In this document: positions 1 to 8,248 of the stretch, piece after piece | Numbering within the stretch: position 1 is the stretch's first letter | Layout: each line of letters opens with the position of its first letter | Assembly (NCBI GenBank): GCA_035283185.1 | Contig: DATEUJ010000075.1 | Span: forward strand, 1 to 64,000 | Origin: DASSFZ01 sp035283185 | Lineage (GTDB): Bacteria > Chloroflexota > Anaerolineae > Fen-1058 | Direction of reading: 5' to 3' | DNA: 64,000 bases | Notes under the pieces: model-generated | Database searches by the model: none | Seen by the model: the letters and a program-made list of their open reading frames with translations, nothing else | What the model was told of the DNA's origin: nothing | Program-made: the position numbers and the translations under genes

Positions 1-39
1 AGCCGCGCGAGCGGATGTGGCTACACTCCGGCTGCAGGA

Positions 40-2694
40 GTGCGGCGTATTCGGGTGTTGCTTCCGACCGGGAATGCGCGGACGAGAGCGGCCCGTTTTC
101 CCAGCTTAGGGGTTCAGTTTTTAAGGTGCAAAAGTCGAGTCTTGAGAATGCTGGCAGAGGGCAATGATGGGGTGCGGGTGGTCGCTTTCTCTCCAGACGG
201 CGAACTGGTGGCCACTGGGGGATACGACAATACAGTGCGGCTGTGGCGCGTTTCTGACGGCATGCTACTGCGCACGCTGCAGGGGCACACCGGTTGGGTG
301 CGGTGCATCGCCTTTTCACCGGACGGGAAGACGCTTGCGTCCGGGGGATTCGACGCGGCGGCGCGAGTATGGCGGGTGGCGGATGGCGCGCTGCTGCATA
401 CCCTGGAAGGGCACGCCGCCAGCGTGCTCGGCGTGGCCTTTTCGCCAGACGGGGAGATATTGGCTACCGGCTCAGTGGATACCACCGTGCGTCTGTGGCG
501 AGTTTCAGGCGGAGCCTTGCAACGGATGCTGGTTGGGCACGAGGACTTCGTCTTCAGTGTATCGTTCGCGCCGGATGGGAACACGTTGGCCTCTGGGGCA
601 GTGGATAACACCGTACGGCTGTGGGAAGTCCAAGAGGAAGAAGACGCCCTGCTGCTGGAAGAGGAAGCCGCTCCAGCGGCTGAGGCACCGAAGAGTTGTG
701 TCGCTTGCCATCACCCTCGAGGCAACTTTCTCCAGCCGGGGGGCCTCAGCCAGCCGCCTCGCGTCATCGAGGCCGGGTGCGCCACCTGTCATCTTGGCGG
801 CGCACTCGTGCTGAACTGGTGTCCCGCATTTCTCCGTTCACCTGGGCCTCTTTCTGTGTCTGTGGCGCCTCCCATAGTCTCCGAGAAGATTGGAGCACCT
901 CAGGGAAACCGGGATTTCAGTGTTGTGATCGCCACGCCGGGAAACGGCGAGCATTTTTACTCGCCTCGGATCATAACGGCTGTGCCAATAGGTGGGCGCG
1001 TCTATTACGCGGGGGACCGTGCGATGGATATCGAAGTGCACCTGGAAATCTGGTCTGGGCCTGAGCGGGTTGCCGTATTGACCACCCAGCCGCAACCCGA
1101 TGGCTATTTTTCCTTCAATGTGAACCTTGGCTCAGACGATATTAAACTCGATGTGCCCATTGATCAAAGCTCATGCCTCAACTGCCACAGCGACAATCTC
1201 GAAGCCAAATCCTATCTCCCGGCTGGCGAGGTTCGCCTCGTCGTCACCGCCACAACCCCAGACGGCGAGCAGGCCTCCGACGAACGATGGATCACTGTGG
1301 ATCGAAGCCGATCGGCCACGCTGACCGTGCAGACCATTCTCGAAGATACGCCGGCCCACCCCGTGTCCAGCCTGCCTGTTCAAGCCGATACGCGTCTCTA
1401 CGAATGGCGAGGACGCCGTTTTATCGGAGCGACCAATGCGAGCGGCTACACGAATGTGCAGGTGGAAGCGCTCTCTGAAGCGCCGACCCGCTACATCGTC
1501 AAGGTGGAGCCGTTGGTCGTGGATGGCGTGTGGTATGAGAGCGCCGAACCGGTGACAGTGACTCTGCCGCTCGGCGCGACCTCGGTTCCGCCGATCACGC
1601 TTCGGATGCGCCAGCAGACCGGCCAGATCAGCGGCCAATTGGAAGCCGGCGAAACGGTTGATGTGGCGCTCTCATCCATCCCGATTCGGGTAATCCGTCT
1701 GCCTGATGGGGTCAGCTATCAGACCCAAACCTCGGCGCAGGGCGCCTTCGTATTCACCGATGTGCCGATCGCGGAGTATCTGATCGCCGCCGATTCGGAA
1801 GCGCTCGCGGCGCAGGGCGTGTCGAGCGCGAATCGGATGCTCGATCTCGCTTCGTCCCCAACAGGGGATGTTGCGTTGCCCCTGACCGCTCTGGAGGGTC
1901 CTCTCTTGCGCGGGGTGGTGCAGGACGTTGACGGTACCTCTCTGCCCTTCGCCTGGGTGTCCGTTGGAAATGATCGGCTCGGACAACCGGTCGCGTCCGA
2001 TTCAGGCGAATGGATGTTGTCGCGGCTGCCACCCGGCCCGACGACAGTGACAGCGAGCGCTCCGGGCTTCTTCAGTCAGGCACTGCCAGTCACGCCATCA
2101 CTCAACTCAGAGGTCACGCTTGATTTCAATCTCGCCTGGCGGCCGGAAACGCAGCGTTTTGTGTGGGGCGAGGGGGAAATCATTATTCCACCGGAATCTC
2201 AGGCCAGTGTCGGCGGATCTCGGATCGTCCTCGAACGCGGCTGGCTATGGGGCAACGGCAGCGATTCACAACCGGTGGTGATTGTGACCGCCGGGACCGC
2301 CATCTCGCTTGAGAAGGGGAAGTTCGCGCTGGAAAATGTGCCCGGACAAACGGCCTGGCTATACATGTTGGACGGCAAAGCGGAAGTTCACAGCGTCGGC
2401 AACCCAGAACAATCGACGCCCGTCTTGGCAGATACGATGGTCGCCCTTTCGAGCAGCGCACACATGACGCCGATACCCATCGAGCCGGTGGTGGTCGGCG
2501 CATTGCGTCCGCGTGCGCGTCCGCCCATCTCACCCGTCTGGGAGTCGTCGCCGGATGCTCAGGCACGCGATCGCCTGACCCAGACCGGCATCAACGCCGC
2601 TCAAATCATTACACTTGTCACCTACATCTTGGTGCTATCGTCTCTGTTACTTGTCCCCTTCGCCGTGATACGCTGGTGGCTAAGACGACGGTAG
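40..2694 (+). CDS. WD40-repeat / CXXCH / carboxypeptidase-regulatory-like membrane-anchored protein
   Basis: The N-terminus carries four WD40 blades (about residues 42-197, each with an FSPDG-type turn and a VRLW/VWRV end). Three CXXCH haem-binding motifs follow: CVACH near 220, CATCH near 247 and CLNCH near 379. Beta-rich segments come next, including a carboxypeptidase-regulatory-like domain near 620-700 and a FecR-like stretch near 740-800, and the protein ends in one hydrophobic helix followed by arginines. This is the architecture of a surface redox protein anchored at the C-terminus, but no signal peptide is visible and covalent haem needs export. The frame is open to the left edge, so the GTG used here may not be the true start and the gene may begin outside the window; ATG at 148 is an alternative. 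Possible fusion of a WD40 gene with a cytochrome gene. Function unknown. Confidence 0.6.
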   Translation: MRRIRVLLPTGNARTRAARFPSLGVQFLRCKSRVLRMLAEGNDGVRVVAFSPDGELVATGGYDNTVRLWRVSDGMLLRTLQGHTGWVRCIAFSPDGKTLASGGFDAAARVWRVADGALLHTLEGHAASVLGVAFSPDGEILATGSVDTTVRLWRVSGGALQRMLVGHEDFVFSVSFAPDGNTLASGAVDNTVRLWEVQEEEDALLLEEEAAPAAEAPKSCVACHHPRGNFLQPGGLSQPPRVIEAGCATCHLGGALVLNWCPAFLRSPGPLSVSVAPPIVSEKIGAPQGNRDFSVVIATPGNGEHFYSPRIITAVPIGGRVYYAGDRAMDIEVHLEIWSGPERVAVLTTQPQPDGYFSFNVNLGSDDIKLDVPIDQSSCLNCHSDNLEAKSYLPAGEVRLVVTATTPDGEQASDERWITVDRSRSATLTVQTILEDTPAHPVSSLPVQADTRLYEWRGRRFIGATNASGYTNVQVEALSEAPTRYIVKVEPLVVDGVWYESAEPVTVTLPLGATSVPPITLRMRQQTGQISGQLEAGETVDVALSSIPIRVIRLPDGVSYQTQTSAQGAFVFTDVPIAEYLIAADSEALAAQGVSSANRMLDLASSPTGDVALPLTALEGPLLRGVVQDVDGTSLPFAWVSVGNDRLGQPVASDSGEWMLSRLPPGPTTVTASAPGFFSQALPVTPSLNSEVTLDFNLAWRPETQRFVWGEGEIIIPPESQASVGGSRIVLERGWLWGNGSDSQPVVIVTAGTAISLEKGKFALENVPGQTAWLYMLDGKAEVHSVGNPEQSTPVLADTMVALSSSAHMTPIPIEPVVVGALRPRARPPISPVWESSPDAQARDRLTQTGINAAQIITLVTYILVLSSLLLVPFAVIRWWLRRR

Positions 2695-2725
2695 TCAGTG
2701 CGGACGTGCCCGGCGAGAAGGGCCC

Positions 2726-4051
2726 ATGATAGTTGACATCAACGCAGAAACGCTATCGAGGATCAAGAATCCCAGCCTGGCGTCTTACGCCGCTATTTAT
2801 ACGCGGATCTACGAAGACTTCATCGAGCAAATCCGGCGCATGGGGATCGAAATCGATCCGGAAAGCCACAGGCGAGAAACCGCTGAGAAAGTGGAGCGGC
2901 TGCGCCAAAAGGGCGCGATCTTCAGAAATAACGGCAAGAGCATTGTCGTCAATGCCATCTCTCCGGCGTGCGTGGCATGCCAGACCGGCGTGGGCAGCGC
3001 CACTTTCTTCATTTCCTTGAAATGCCATCGCGACTGCTTTTATTGCTTCAACCCCAACCAGGAGGATTACGAATATTACACCCGACATCAACGAGATCTC
3101 ACACGCGAACTTGAACATCTCTCCGGGAATGGCCAGAAGGTAAAGCACCTGGCCCTGACCGGCGGCGAGCCGCTGCTGCACAAAGCCGAGGCCGTCAGCT
3201 TCTATCAGACTGCCCGCGAGAGGTTCCCGGCAGCCCACACGCGTTTGTACACCTGCGGCGATCACGTCCATGCTCAGATCCTCCAGCAACTGAAAGACGC
3301 CGGTCTCCAGGAGATCCGCTTCAGCATTCGCATGCATGACCTGGAGAAAGGGCATCAGCACATCTTCGATCGGATTGCTCTGGCAAAGGCATACATTCCC
3401 TACGTCATGGTCGAGATGCCGGTGCTGCCCGGCACGTTCGCAGTCATGCAAGACGTGCTGCTCAGATTGGATCGGCTCGAGGTGTTCAGCATGAACCTCT
3501 TGGAGTTCTGCTTTCCCTTCAGAAACGTCGAGGCCTTCAACCGAAGATCGTACCGTGTGAAGAATCCGCCGTTCCGCATCCTGTACAACTACTGGTACGC
3601 GGGCGGGCTGCCGATCACCCGCAGCGAGCTGGAGTGCCTCGATCTGCTCGAATTTGCCATCGACCAGCAACTCCAGATGGGCGTACACTACTGCTCCCTA
3701 GAGAACAAGCACACAGGGCAGATTTATCAACAGAACTTCGGCCAGCAAATTCCTGACACAGGCTACTTCTCAGAAAAGGACTATTTCCTCAAGTCGGCCA
3801 AAGTCTTTGGCACCGACATACCCAAAGTGAGACGAGTGTTCGAGAGAATCTGGTACTCTGCCTATCAGACAAACACCGAATACGATTTCCTCGAATTCCA
3901 CATCGATCGGATCCCGGCACTCAAAGACCTCGATGTGGAAGTGGGTATATCGACCGGCGTGATGGAAGCGCGCGAAGGCGGTCAGTACCTTCGGGAACTC
4001 AAAGTGGATCTGACCTATCCGGCGGTCTTCGACAGGGCCGTCGATGTGTGA
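2726..4051 (+). CDS. Radical SAM protein of unknown substrate
   Basis: The cluster motif CX3CX2C is present (Cys100, Cys104, Cys107, in CHRDCFYC), followed by the SAM-binding TGGEP near residue 145. An extra CVAC pair precedes it at 82-85, and further cysteines lie in the C-terminal half. The length of 441 residues fits a radical SAM barrel with N- and C-terminal extensions. It starts 31 bases after the WD40/CXXCH protein and is followed by a TorD chaperone, a polyferredoxin and TatA. A role in maturing an exported redox enzyme is therefore plausible, but this is inference from context. The substrate cannot be read from the sequence. Confidence 0.85.
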   Translation: MIVDINAETLSRIKNPSLASYAAIYTRIYEDFIEQIRRMGIEIDPESHRRETAEKVERLRQKGAIFRNNGKSIVVNAISPACVACQTGVGSATFFISLKCHRDCFYCFNPNQEDYEYYTRHQRDLTRELEHLSGNGQKVKHLALTGGEPLLHKAEAVSFYQTARERFPAAHTRLYTCGDHVHAQILQQLKDAGLQEIRFSIRMHDLEKGHQHIFDRIALAKAYIPYVMVEMPVLPGTFAVMQDVLLRLDRLEVFSMNLLEFCFPFRNVEAFNRRSYRVKNPPFRILYNYWYAGGLPITRSELECLDLLEFAIDQQLQMGVHYCSLENKHTGQIYQQNFGQQIPDTGYFSEKDYFLKSAKVFGTDIPKVRRVFERIWYSAYQTNTEYDFLEFHIDRIPALKDLDVEVGISTGVMEAREGGQYLRELKVDLTYPAVFDRAVDV

Positions 4052-4088
4052 GTGTGCTTCCGGTCATCTCTGACATGGGAGGGTAACC

Positions 4089-4802
4089 GTGACGACACAA
4101 TCGGATATTTTCTCCGCGCGCGAAGACTGGGCTGCAATCCTGAGCGGCGAGGCGCTGGTCTGTGGCCTGCTCAGTCGGGCGCTGTACAGTTACCCGGAGA
4201 GAGCCTGGCTGCAGAGCCTGGTCGATGAGGGTGTCTTCGCTGAGTCGCCGCTGGGAGATCGACAGCCGGACGTGTCGGGCGGCCTGACTCTGCTGCAAAC
4301 GTGGAGTCAGGCGCATCGCGGCGGACTATCGGACGAAGCCTTCGATGGCCTGTGCGCCGGCTACACGCGCCTCTTCATCGGCCCCGGTAAGGTCCTGGCC
4401 CCGCCATGGGAATCGGTTTACTTTAACGAAGAGCGGCTGACGTTTCAAGAGCAGACATTGCAGGTGCGTGCCTGGTATCGACGGTTTGGCCTGGAAGCCG
4501 AGAAACTGCACAACGAGCCTGATGACCACATCGGGCTGGAACTTTCCTTCCTGGCGCATCTGGCCCAGCTTGCGCTGGACGCACTTGAACGGCAAGATCA
4601 ACCGGCTGTTGATGAATTGCTTGAGGCGCAGCGCCGTTTCTTGTCCGAGCACCTGCTGCGCTGGGCGCCCGCCTGGTGCGACCAGGTCGCGCAACACGCG
4701 CGCACCGATTTCTTCCACGGCATCGCGCTCCTCACAAAGGGCGCGCTCAAGGAATTGTCGACTATCCTTCAGGTTGAGTCCCTGGCGGAGTCTGCCCGGT
4801 GA
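4089..4802 (+). CDS. TorD/DmsD-family molybdoenzyme chaperone
   Basis: This is an all-helical protein of 237 residues with the TorD-family core: YTRLFIGPGKV followed by PPWESVYF, and later a D-D-H-I-G-L-E-L segment near residue 150. Family members bind the Tat signal of molybdopterin enzymes and help insert the cofactor in the cytoplasm before export. The start is GTG, preceded by a GGGAGGG ribosome-binding site. The stop overlaps the start of the following polyferredoxin gene (GTGA), so translation is likely coupled. No molybdopterin oxidoreductase catalytic gene is visible beside it; the client may be encoded left of the window or elsewhere. Confidence 0.85.
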   Translation: MTTQSDIFSAREDWAAILSGEALVCGLLSRALYSYPERAWLQSLVDEGVFAESPLGDRQPDVSGGLTLLQTWSQAHRGGLSDEAFDGLCAGYTRLFIGPGKVLAPPWESVYFNEERLTFQEQTLQVRAWYRRFGLEAEKLHNEPDDHIGLELSFLAHLAQLALDALERQDQPAVDELLEAQRRFLSEHLLRWAPAWCDQVAQHARTDFFHGIALLTKGALKELSTILQVESLAESAR

Positions 4803-6010
4803 ACGTGCTGTTCACTCTCGAGCAACTGGCCGCGCTTGATGTCGCACCGATCAAACTCGACGCGAATCGCTGCGTGCACGCCCGCGATCGGTTCTCGACG
4901 TGCGAGGCTTGCACTGGCGCATGCCCGACGAATGCACTGCACGTGAACGGCTCGGTCACACTCGACGCTGAGGCGTGCATCGCCTGCAGGCAATGCATCC
5001 ACGTCTGCCCGACAGGCGTTTTCGATAGCAACGACAACGCCACAGAACTGCTGGCCTTCGCGCCTCGGCTGAAGGACGCCCGTATCGTCGAACTGGCCTG
5101 CGCGCGGCATCCTGCGCCGGAGAGCGGCCCGTCCGAAACGGATGCTGTGGTTCGCATCGAGGGCTGCCTGGCCGCGCTTGGTCCATCGGTGTACCTGACG
5201 CTGCTCGCGTCAGCCATCGATCACGTAGTTGCCCGGCTCGACGCTTGCGCCGAGTGCCCGATCGGCGCTGTCCGACCGAAGATCGAACAGACGCTCGATT
5301 CGGCCCAAACGATTTTGAATGCCTGCCGTGAAATCAACCGCGTCACTCGACTGGCCGAACGCTCCGGCAATGACTGGATACGTCGCCCGCTGTATGCCAG
5401 GGGCACGCAGGTATCCCGGCGCGATCTGTTCCGCAGGGCCATCGGCGAAGGCCAGCAGCATGTCGCTCGCAAGTTGGCGCTCGATCGGCCAAACGACCAA
5501 GCCGACACACCTGCCGAGAAAAGCCTGCCGCTCGAACGGAGCCGGCTGCTCGACGCGCTCAACAGGCTCTCGGCCGTTGCTGCGCCAGCGAATGCCGAAG
5601 CGCCACTTGAGGGGCTACCGTTTGCGCGCTTGGTGGCGGACGAAAAATGTTCAGCCTGTGGTGTGTGCGCCCGCGTCTGCCCGACCGGTGCGCTGGAACT
5701 GACCATCGGTGAGGCCGACTCCTATCGATTGACGTTTTCGGCCAGCCACTGCACCGATTGCGGCATCTGTTTACACGTGTGCGAGCCAGGCGTACTTCGC
5801 CGCGAGAGCCCGACACTCGCCGAGCTTTTCGCCGCGCAGCCGGCCGTTCTCCGGTCAGGTGCCCTGCGTCGATGCCAGAAGTGCGGCGCAAAGTTTGCGG
5901 GCGAGCCGACCGCGCGGTTGTGTCCTGTGTGTGACTTCCGACGGCGCAACCCATTCGGCACGCGCTTACCACCTGGCTTCAAACCGGGAATCGCACCCGT
6001 CGCTCAATGA
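4799..6010 (+). CDS. Polyferredoxin with four [4Fe-4S] motifs and a C-terminal zinc ribbon
   Basis: Cysteine sets are visible at about 25/35/38/42, 60/63/66/70, 283/286/289/293 and 317/320/323/327, most of them CX2CX2CX3CP. A four-cysteine ribbon follows at 358/361/374/377. The middle section (about 100-175) has isolated Cys residues (CARHP, CAEC) and may bind another cofactor or partner. The protein probably carries electrons in the cytoplasm for the redox enzyme served by the adjacent TorD chaperone and TatA. It lacks a signal peptide. The GTG start overlaps the chaperone stop. Confidence 0.85.
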   Translation: MNVLFTLEQLAALDVAPIKLDANRCVHARDRFSTCEACTGACPTNALHVNGSVTLDAEACIACRQCIHVCPTGVFDSNDNATELLAFAPRLKDARIVELACARHPAPESGPSETDAVVRIEGCLAALGPSVYLTLLASAIDHVVARLDACAECPIGAVRPKIEQTLDSAQTILNACREINRVTRLAERSGNDWIRRPLYARGTQVSRRDLFRRAIGEGQQHVARKLALDRPNDQADTPAEKSLPLERSRLLDALNRLSAVAAPANAEAPLEGLPFARLVADEKCSACGVCARVCPTGALELTIGEADSYRLTFSASHCTDCGICLHVCEPGVLRRESPTLAELFAAQPAVLRSGALRRCQKCGAKFAGEPTARLCPVCDFRRRNPFGTRLPPGFKPGIAPVAQ

Positions 6011-6025
6011 TACCAGGAGGGCCCC

Positions 6026-6190
6026 ATGCATCTGGGTGGAGCGGAGCTGATTATCATCTTACTCATCATCGTGCTGCTGTTCGGTGTGAACCGCATCGGC
6101 AAGATCGGGCGCGAACTCGGCACGGGCATCCGCGAGTTCCGTAAAGGTGTCGCCGGCGACGATCCGCCTGCGGTGGAAGCGAAGAAGTAG
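6026..6190 (+). CDS. tatA: Tat translocase protein TatA/E (54 aa)
   Basis: This short protein begins MHLGGAELIIILLIIVLLFG, a single N-terminal transmembrane helix. An amphipathic helix follows (NRIGKIGRELGTGIREFRKG) and then a charged tail ending EAKK, the standard TatA layout including the FG hinge. An AGGAGG ribosome-binding site sits five bases before the ATG. TatA forms the export pore for folded cofactor-loaded proteins. Its place after the TorD chaperone and polyferredoxin suggests this operon supports export of a folded redox enzyme. Confidence 0.93.
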   Translation: MHLGGAELIIILLIIVLLFGVNRIGKIGRELGTGIREFRKGVAGDDPPAVEAKK

Positions 6191-6204
6191 CGGGCGCGAA
6201 CAAT

Positions 6205-6376
6205 CATCTCGAATAGTCTCCGAGCCTTCTCGCCTAACGACTCGTTCCACGGCGGGGGGGCCGTGCCTCCTGGGATGGGAGGGAGGCGCGCAGTGCGCGC
6301 TTCGTGGGCTGCGCTGGAAACGGCGTGACCTCCTCGTGCTTGGAAAGGAGACGATCCATTCCGCCTGAGGTCGGAT
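6205..6376 (+). promoter_or_regulatory. Candidate molybdenum-cofactor (Moco) riboswitch
   Basis: The leader carries a CTCCGAGCC box, then CGCCTAACG, then nested stems: GCCTCC/GGAGGC (6265-6270 with 6282-6287), GCGCAG/CTGCGC (6288-6293 with 6309-6314) and CTCCT/AGGAG (6330-6334 with 6346-6350). The tetraloop-like segments TGGAAACGGC and TGGAAAGGAG are conserved-looking. From memory this matches the Moco RNA motif (Rfam RF01055), which precedes Moco and Mo-transport genes. It lies between tatA and an operon of fmdE-like, MOT1 and moaA genes and runs directly into an intrinsic terminator, so transcription attenuation is the expected mode. The family assignment was not checked with a covariance model. 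Confidence 0.75.
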
Positions 6377-6377
6377 G

Positions 6378-6404
6378 GGCCGTCTCGCTTGAGACGGCCT
6401 TTTT
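6378..6404 (+). terminator. Intrinsic terminator, expression platform of the Moco leader
   Basis: A perfect 9-bp stem GGCCGTCTC/GAGACGGCC with a GCTT loop is followed by TTTTT. It ends 15 bases before the ATG of the FmdE-like gene, and the ribosome-binding site GGAGG lies just after the T-run. This placement supports ligand-controlled premature termination rather than simple end-of-operon termination. Confidence 0.9.
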
Positions 6405-6419
6405 GATCGGAGGTTCAGC

Positions 6420-7043
6420 ATGGCATCTCTCGGTCAACTGCTCGAAGCCTCTGCAGCCCTGCACCGCCACCTGTGTCCGCGCCAGGTGCTCGGCGCGCGG
6501 ATGGGCATGCTGGCTGCACACGAACTCAATCTGGATCTGCCGCAGTCGGGCAAACGACTGCTCACGATTGTCGAAACCGATGGCTGCTTCGCCGACGGAG
6601 TGTCGGTGGCCACCGGCTGCTGGATCGGGCGGCGCACGCTGCGGGTGGAGGACTTCGGCAAGGTGGCAGCGACGTTTGTCGACACACAGACGGGACGGGC
6701 CATTCGCATCGCACCACGCCACGATGCACGCACGGCAGCCCGATCGTTCGCACCGCAAGCGCGCAACAGGTGGGAAGCGCAATTGCTGGGCTATCAGCGT
6801 ATGCCCGATGCGGACTTGTTCACGACACAGCCGGTGCGGCTGAAAACGCCCGTCGAGCAGATCGTCAGCCGCGCCGGACATCGCGCGGTGTGTCAGACCT
6901 GCGGCGAAGACATCATCAACGAACGGGAGATCGTCCACGAGGGCAGTGTGCTGTGCCGGGCTTGCTCCGGTCAGGCTTACTATCATCTGATCGCCGAGTT
7001 CGCGGGTGCGTCTTCCATCCTGTCGCAGGTGGAAGCGGTATGA
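6420..7043 (+). CDS. FmdE-family protein (formylmethanofuran dehydrogenase subunit E-like), copy 1
   Basis: The first 150 residues match the FmdE fold: LHRHLCPRQVLGARMG, then ETDGCFADGVSVATGC and a GRRTLRVEDFGK segment, with conserved His and Cys residues likely to bind metal. The C-terminal part carries a CX2C...CX2C zinc ribbon (CQTC and CRAC). FmdE proteins outside methanogens are linked to molybdopterin enzymes, but their reaction is not established. The gene sits under the candidate Moco leader and overlaps the next gene by ATGA. A paralogue of 220 residues lies beside the nitrate reductase genes in the same window. Confidence 0.85.
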   Translation: MASLGQLLEASAALHRHLCPRQVLGARMGMLAAHELNLDLPQSGKRLLTIVETDGCFADGVSVATGCWIGRRTLRVEDFGKVAATFVDTQTGRAIRIAPRHDARTAARSFAPQARNRWEAQLLGYQRMPDADLFTTQPVRLKTPVEQIVSRAGHRAVCQTCGEDIINEREIVHEGSVLCRACSGQAYYHLIAEFAGASSILSQVEAV

Positions 7044-8248
7044 CCGCGTATCGATTTACTCTGGCCGAACTGTCGGGCGCGCTGGCCGATCTGGGCGTAA
7101 TGCTGCCGTTGGTGTTGGCGCTGATCACGCTCAACGGCGTCGATGCCACCGGCGCGTTCGTCGGGATCGGGCTGGCCTACCTTGTCACGGCTCTGGCTTA
7201 TCGGCTGCCGATTCCGGTGCAGCCGCTCAAATCCGTTTCGGCGGTGGCGCTGGCGCTCGGACTGTCAGCGCGGATTGTCGTCGCCGCGGCGTGGTGGAAT
7301 GCGGCGTTGTTCCTGTTGATGGCGTGGACGCGCGCCGACCGGCTGATCGCGCGACTGTTCCCCAGGCCGGTCGTGCGCGGCATTCAACTGGGCCTGGCGG
7401 TGCTGTTGGGCCGCTCGGCGTGGAGCCTGATCAGTGCGTCCGATGCGGTGTGGCCGGGCGACGTGATCATTGCCGGTGCGACGATCCCGTGGGTGTGGTT
7501 AATCGGAGCGGGCACACTCACGGTTCTGCTGCTTGCACTACGTTGGTGGCCCGATTGGGCTGGGCTGGCTGCGATCCTGTTCGGCGTCACGCTGGCGGTT
7601 ATCCACAATGGCCTGCCGTCGTCGTCGTTCACCTTTTCGCTACCAGCGCTGGCATCCGTCATCCCCCACCAGAGTGAACTGTGGCAGGCCTTGTGGCTGC
7701 TGGCAGTGCCGCAGATTCCGCTGAGCCTGGCGAACTCGGTCTTCGCCACGGCGGACGCGGCGCGGCAGTACTTCGGCGTGCAAGCCGGACATGTCTCGCC
7801 GCGTCGCCTGATGACGACGATGGGCATCAATAACACCCTGGTCGCGCTGGTGGGCGGCGTGCCCGTGTGTCACGGCTGCGGCGGGCTGACTGCACATTAT
7901 CGACTTGGCGCGCGAACACGTGGTGCACCGTTAATGTTGGGCGTGGGATTTCTGGCGCTGGGCGTGCTGGGTGGCGAAACGCTCTTGCCGCTCCTGAGGC
8001 TGATCCCGTTTCCGACGCTGGGCGTGCTGCTGGCCTATGTTGGATTTCAGCACATGCTGCTGGCGCGCGATCTGCGCGGCTGGCGCGAGTGGAGCCCGGC
8101 ATTACTGATTGCGCTGATTACTTTCCATACGGGCAACCTGGCGATCGGTGCTGCCCTGGGCATCGTCATACATTTCGGGATTCGAGGCCTTAACACAATG
8201 AGCGCGCATTTGAGACTGAGGGGTGCGACAAATGAAGGCATTGATTGA
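7040..8248 (+). CDS. MOT1-type molybdate/sulfate transporter
   Basis: This polytopic membrane protein of 402 residues has about ten or more hydrophobic segments. The N-terminal signature ELSGALADLGVMLPLVLAL and the PVQPLKSVSA motif are typical of the MOT1 branch related to SulP permeases. The start chosen is the ATG that overlaps the FmdE stop (ATGA). Placement between fmdE-like and moaA genes and downstream of a candidate Moco leader points to molybdate uptake for cofactor synthesis; tungstate or sulfate cannot be excluded. Confidence 0.85.
   Translation: MTAYRFTLAELSGALADLGVMLPLVLALITLNGVDATGAFVGIGLAYLVTALAYRLPIPVQPLKSVSAVALALGLSARIVVAAAWWNAALFLLMAWTRADRLIARLFPRPVVRGIQLGLAVLLGRSAWSLISASDAVWPGDVIIAGATIPWVWLIGAGTLTVLLLALRWWPDWAGLAAILFGVTLAVIHNGLPSSSFTFSLPALASVIPHQSELWQALWLLAVPQIPLSLANSVFATADAARQYFGVQAGHVSPRRLMTTMGINNTLVALVGGVPVCHGCGGLTAHYRLGARTRGAPLMLGVGFLALGVLGGETLLPLLRLIPFPTLGVLLAYVGFQHMLLARDLRGWREWSPALLIALITFHTGNLAIGAALGIVIHFGIRGLNTMSAHLRLRGATNEGID

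Noticed and set aside
6473..7039. A long N-terminal extension of the MOT1 transporter reading through the FmdE gene in another frame
   Set aside because: The extension has shadow composition; the ATG overlapping the FmdE stop gives a normal-length transporter.
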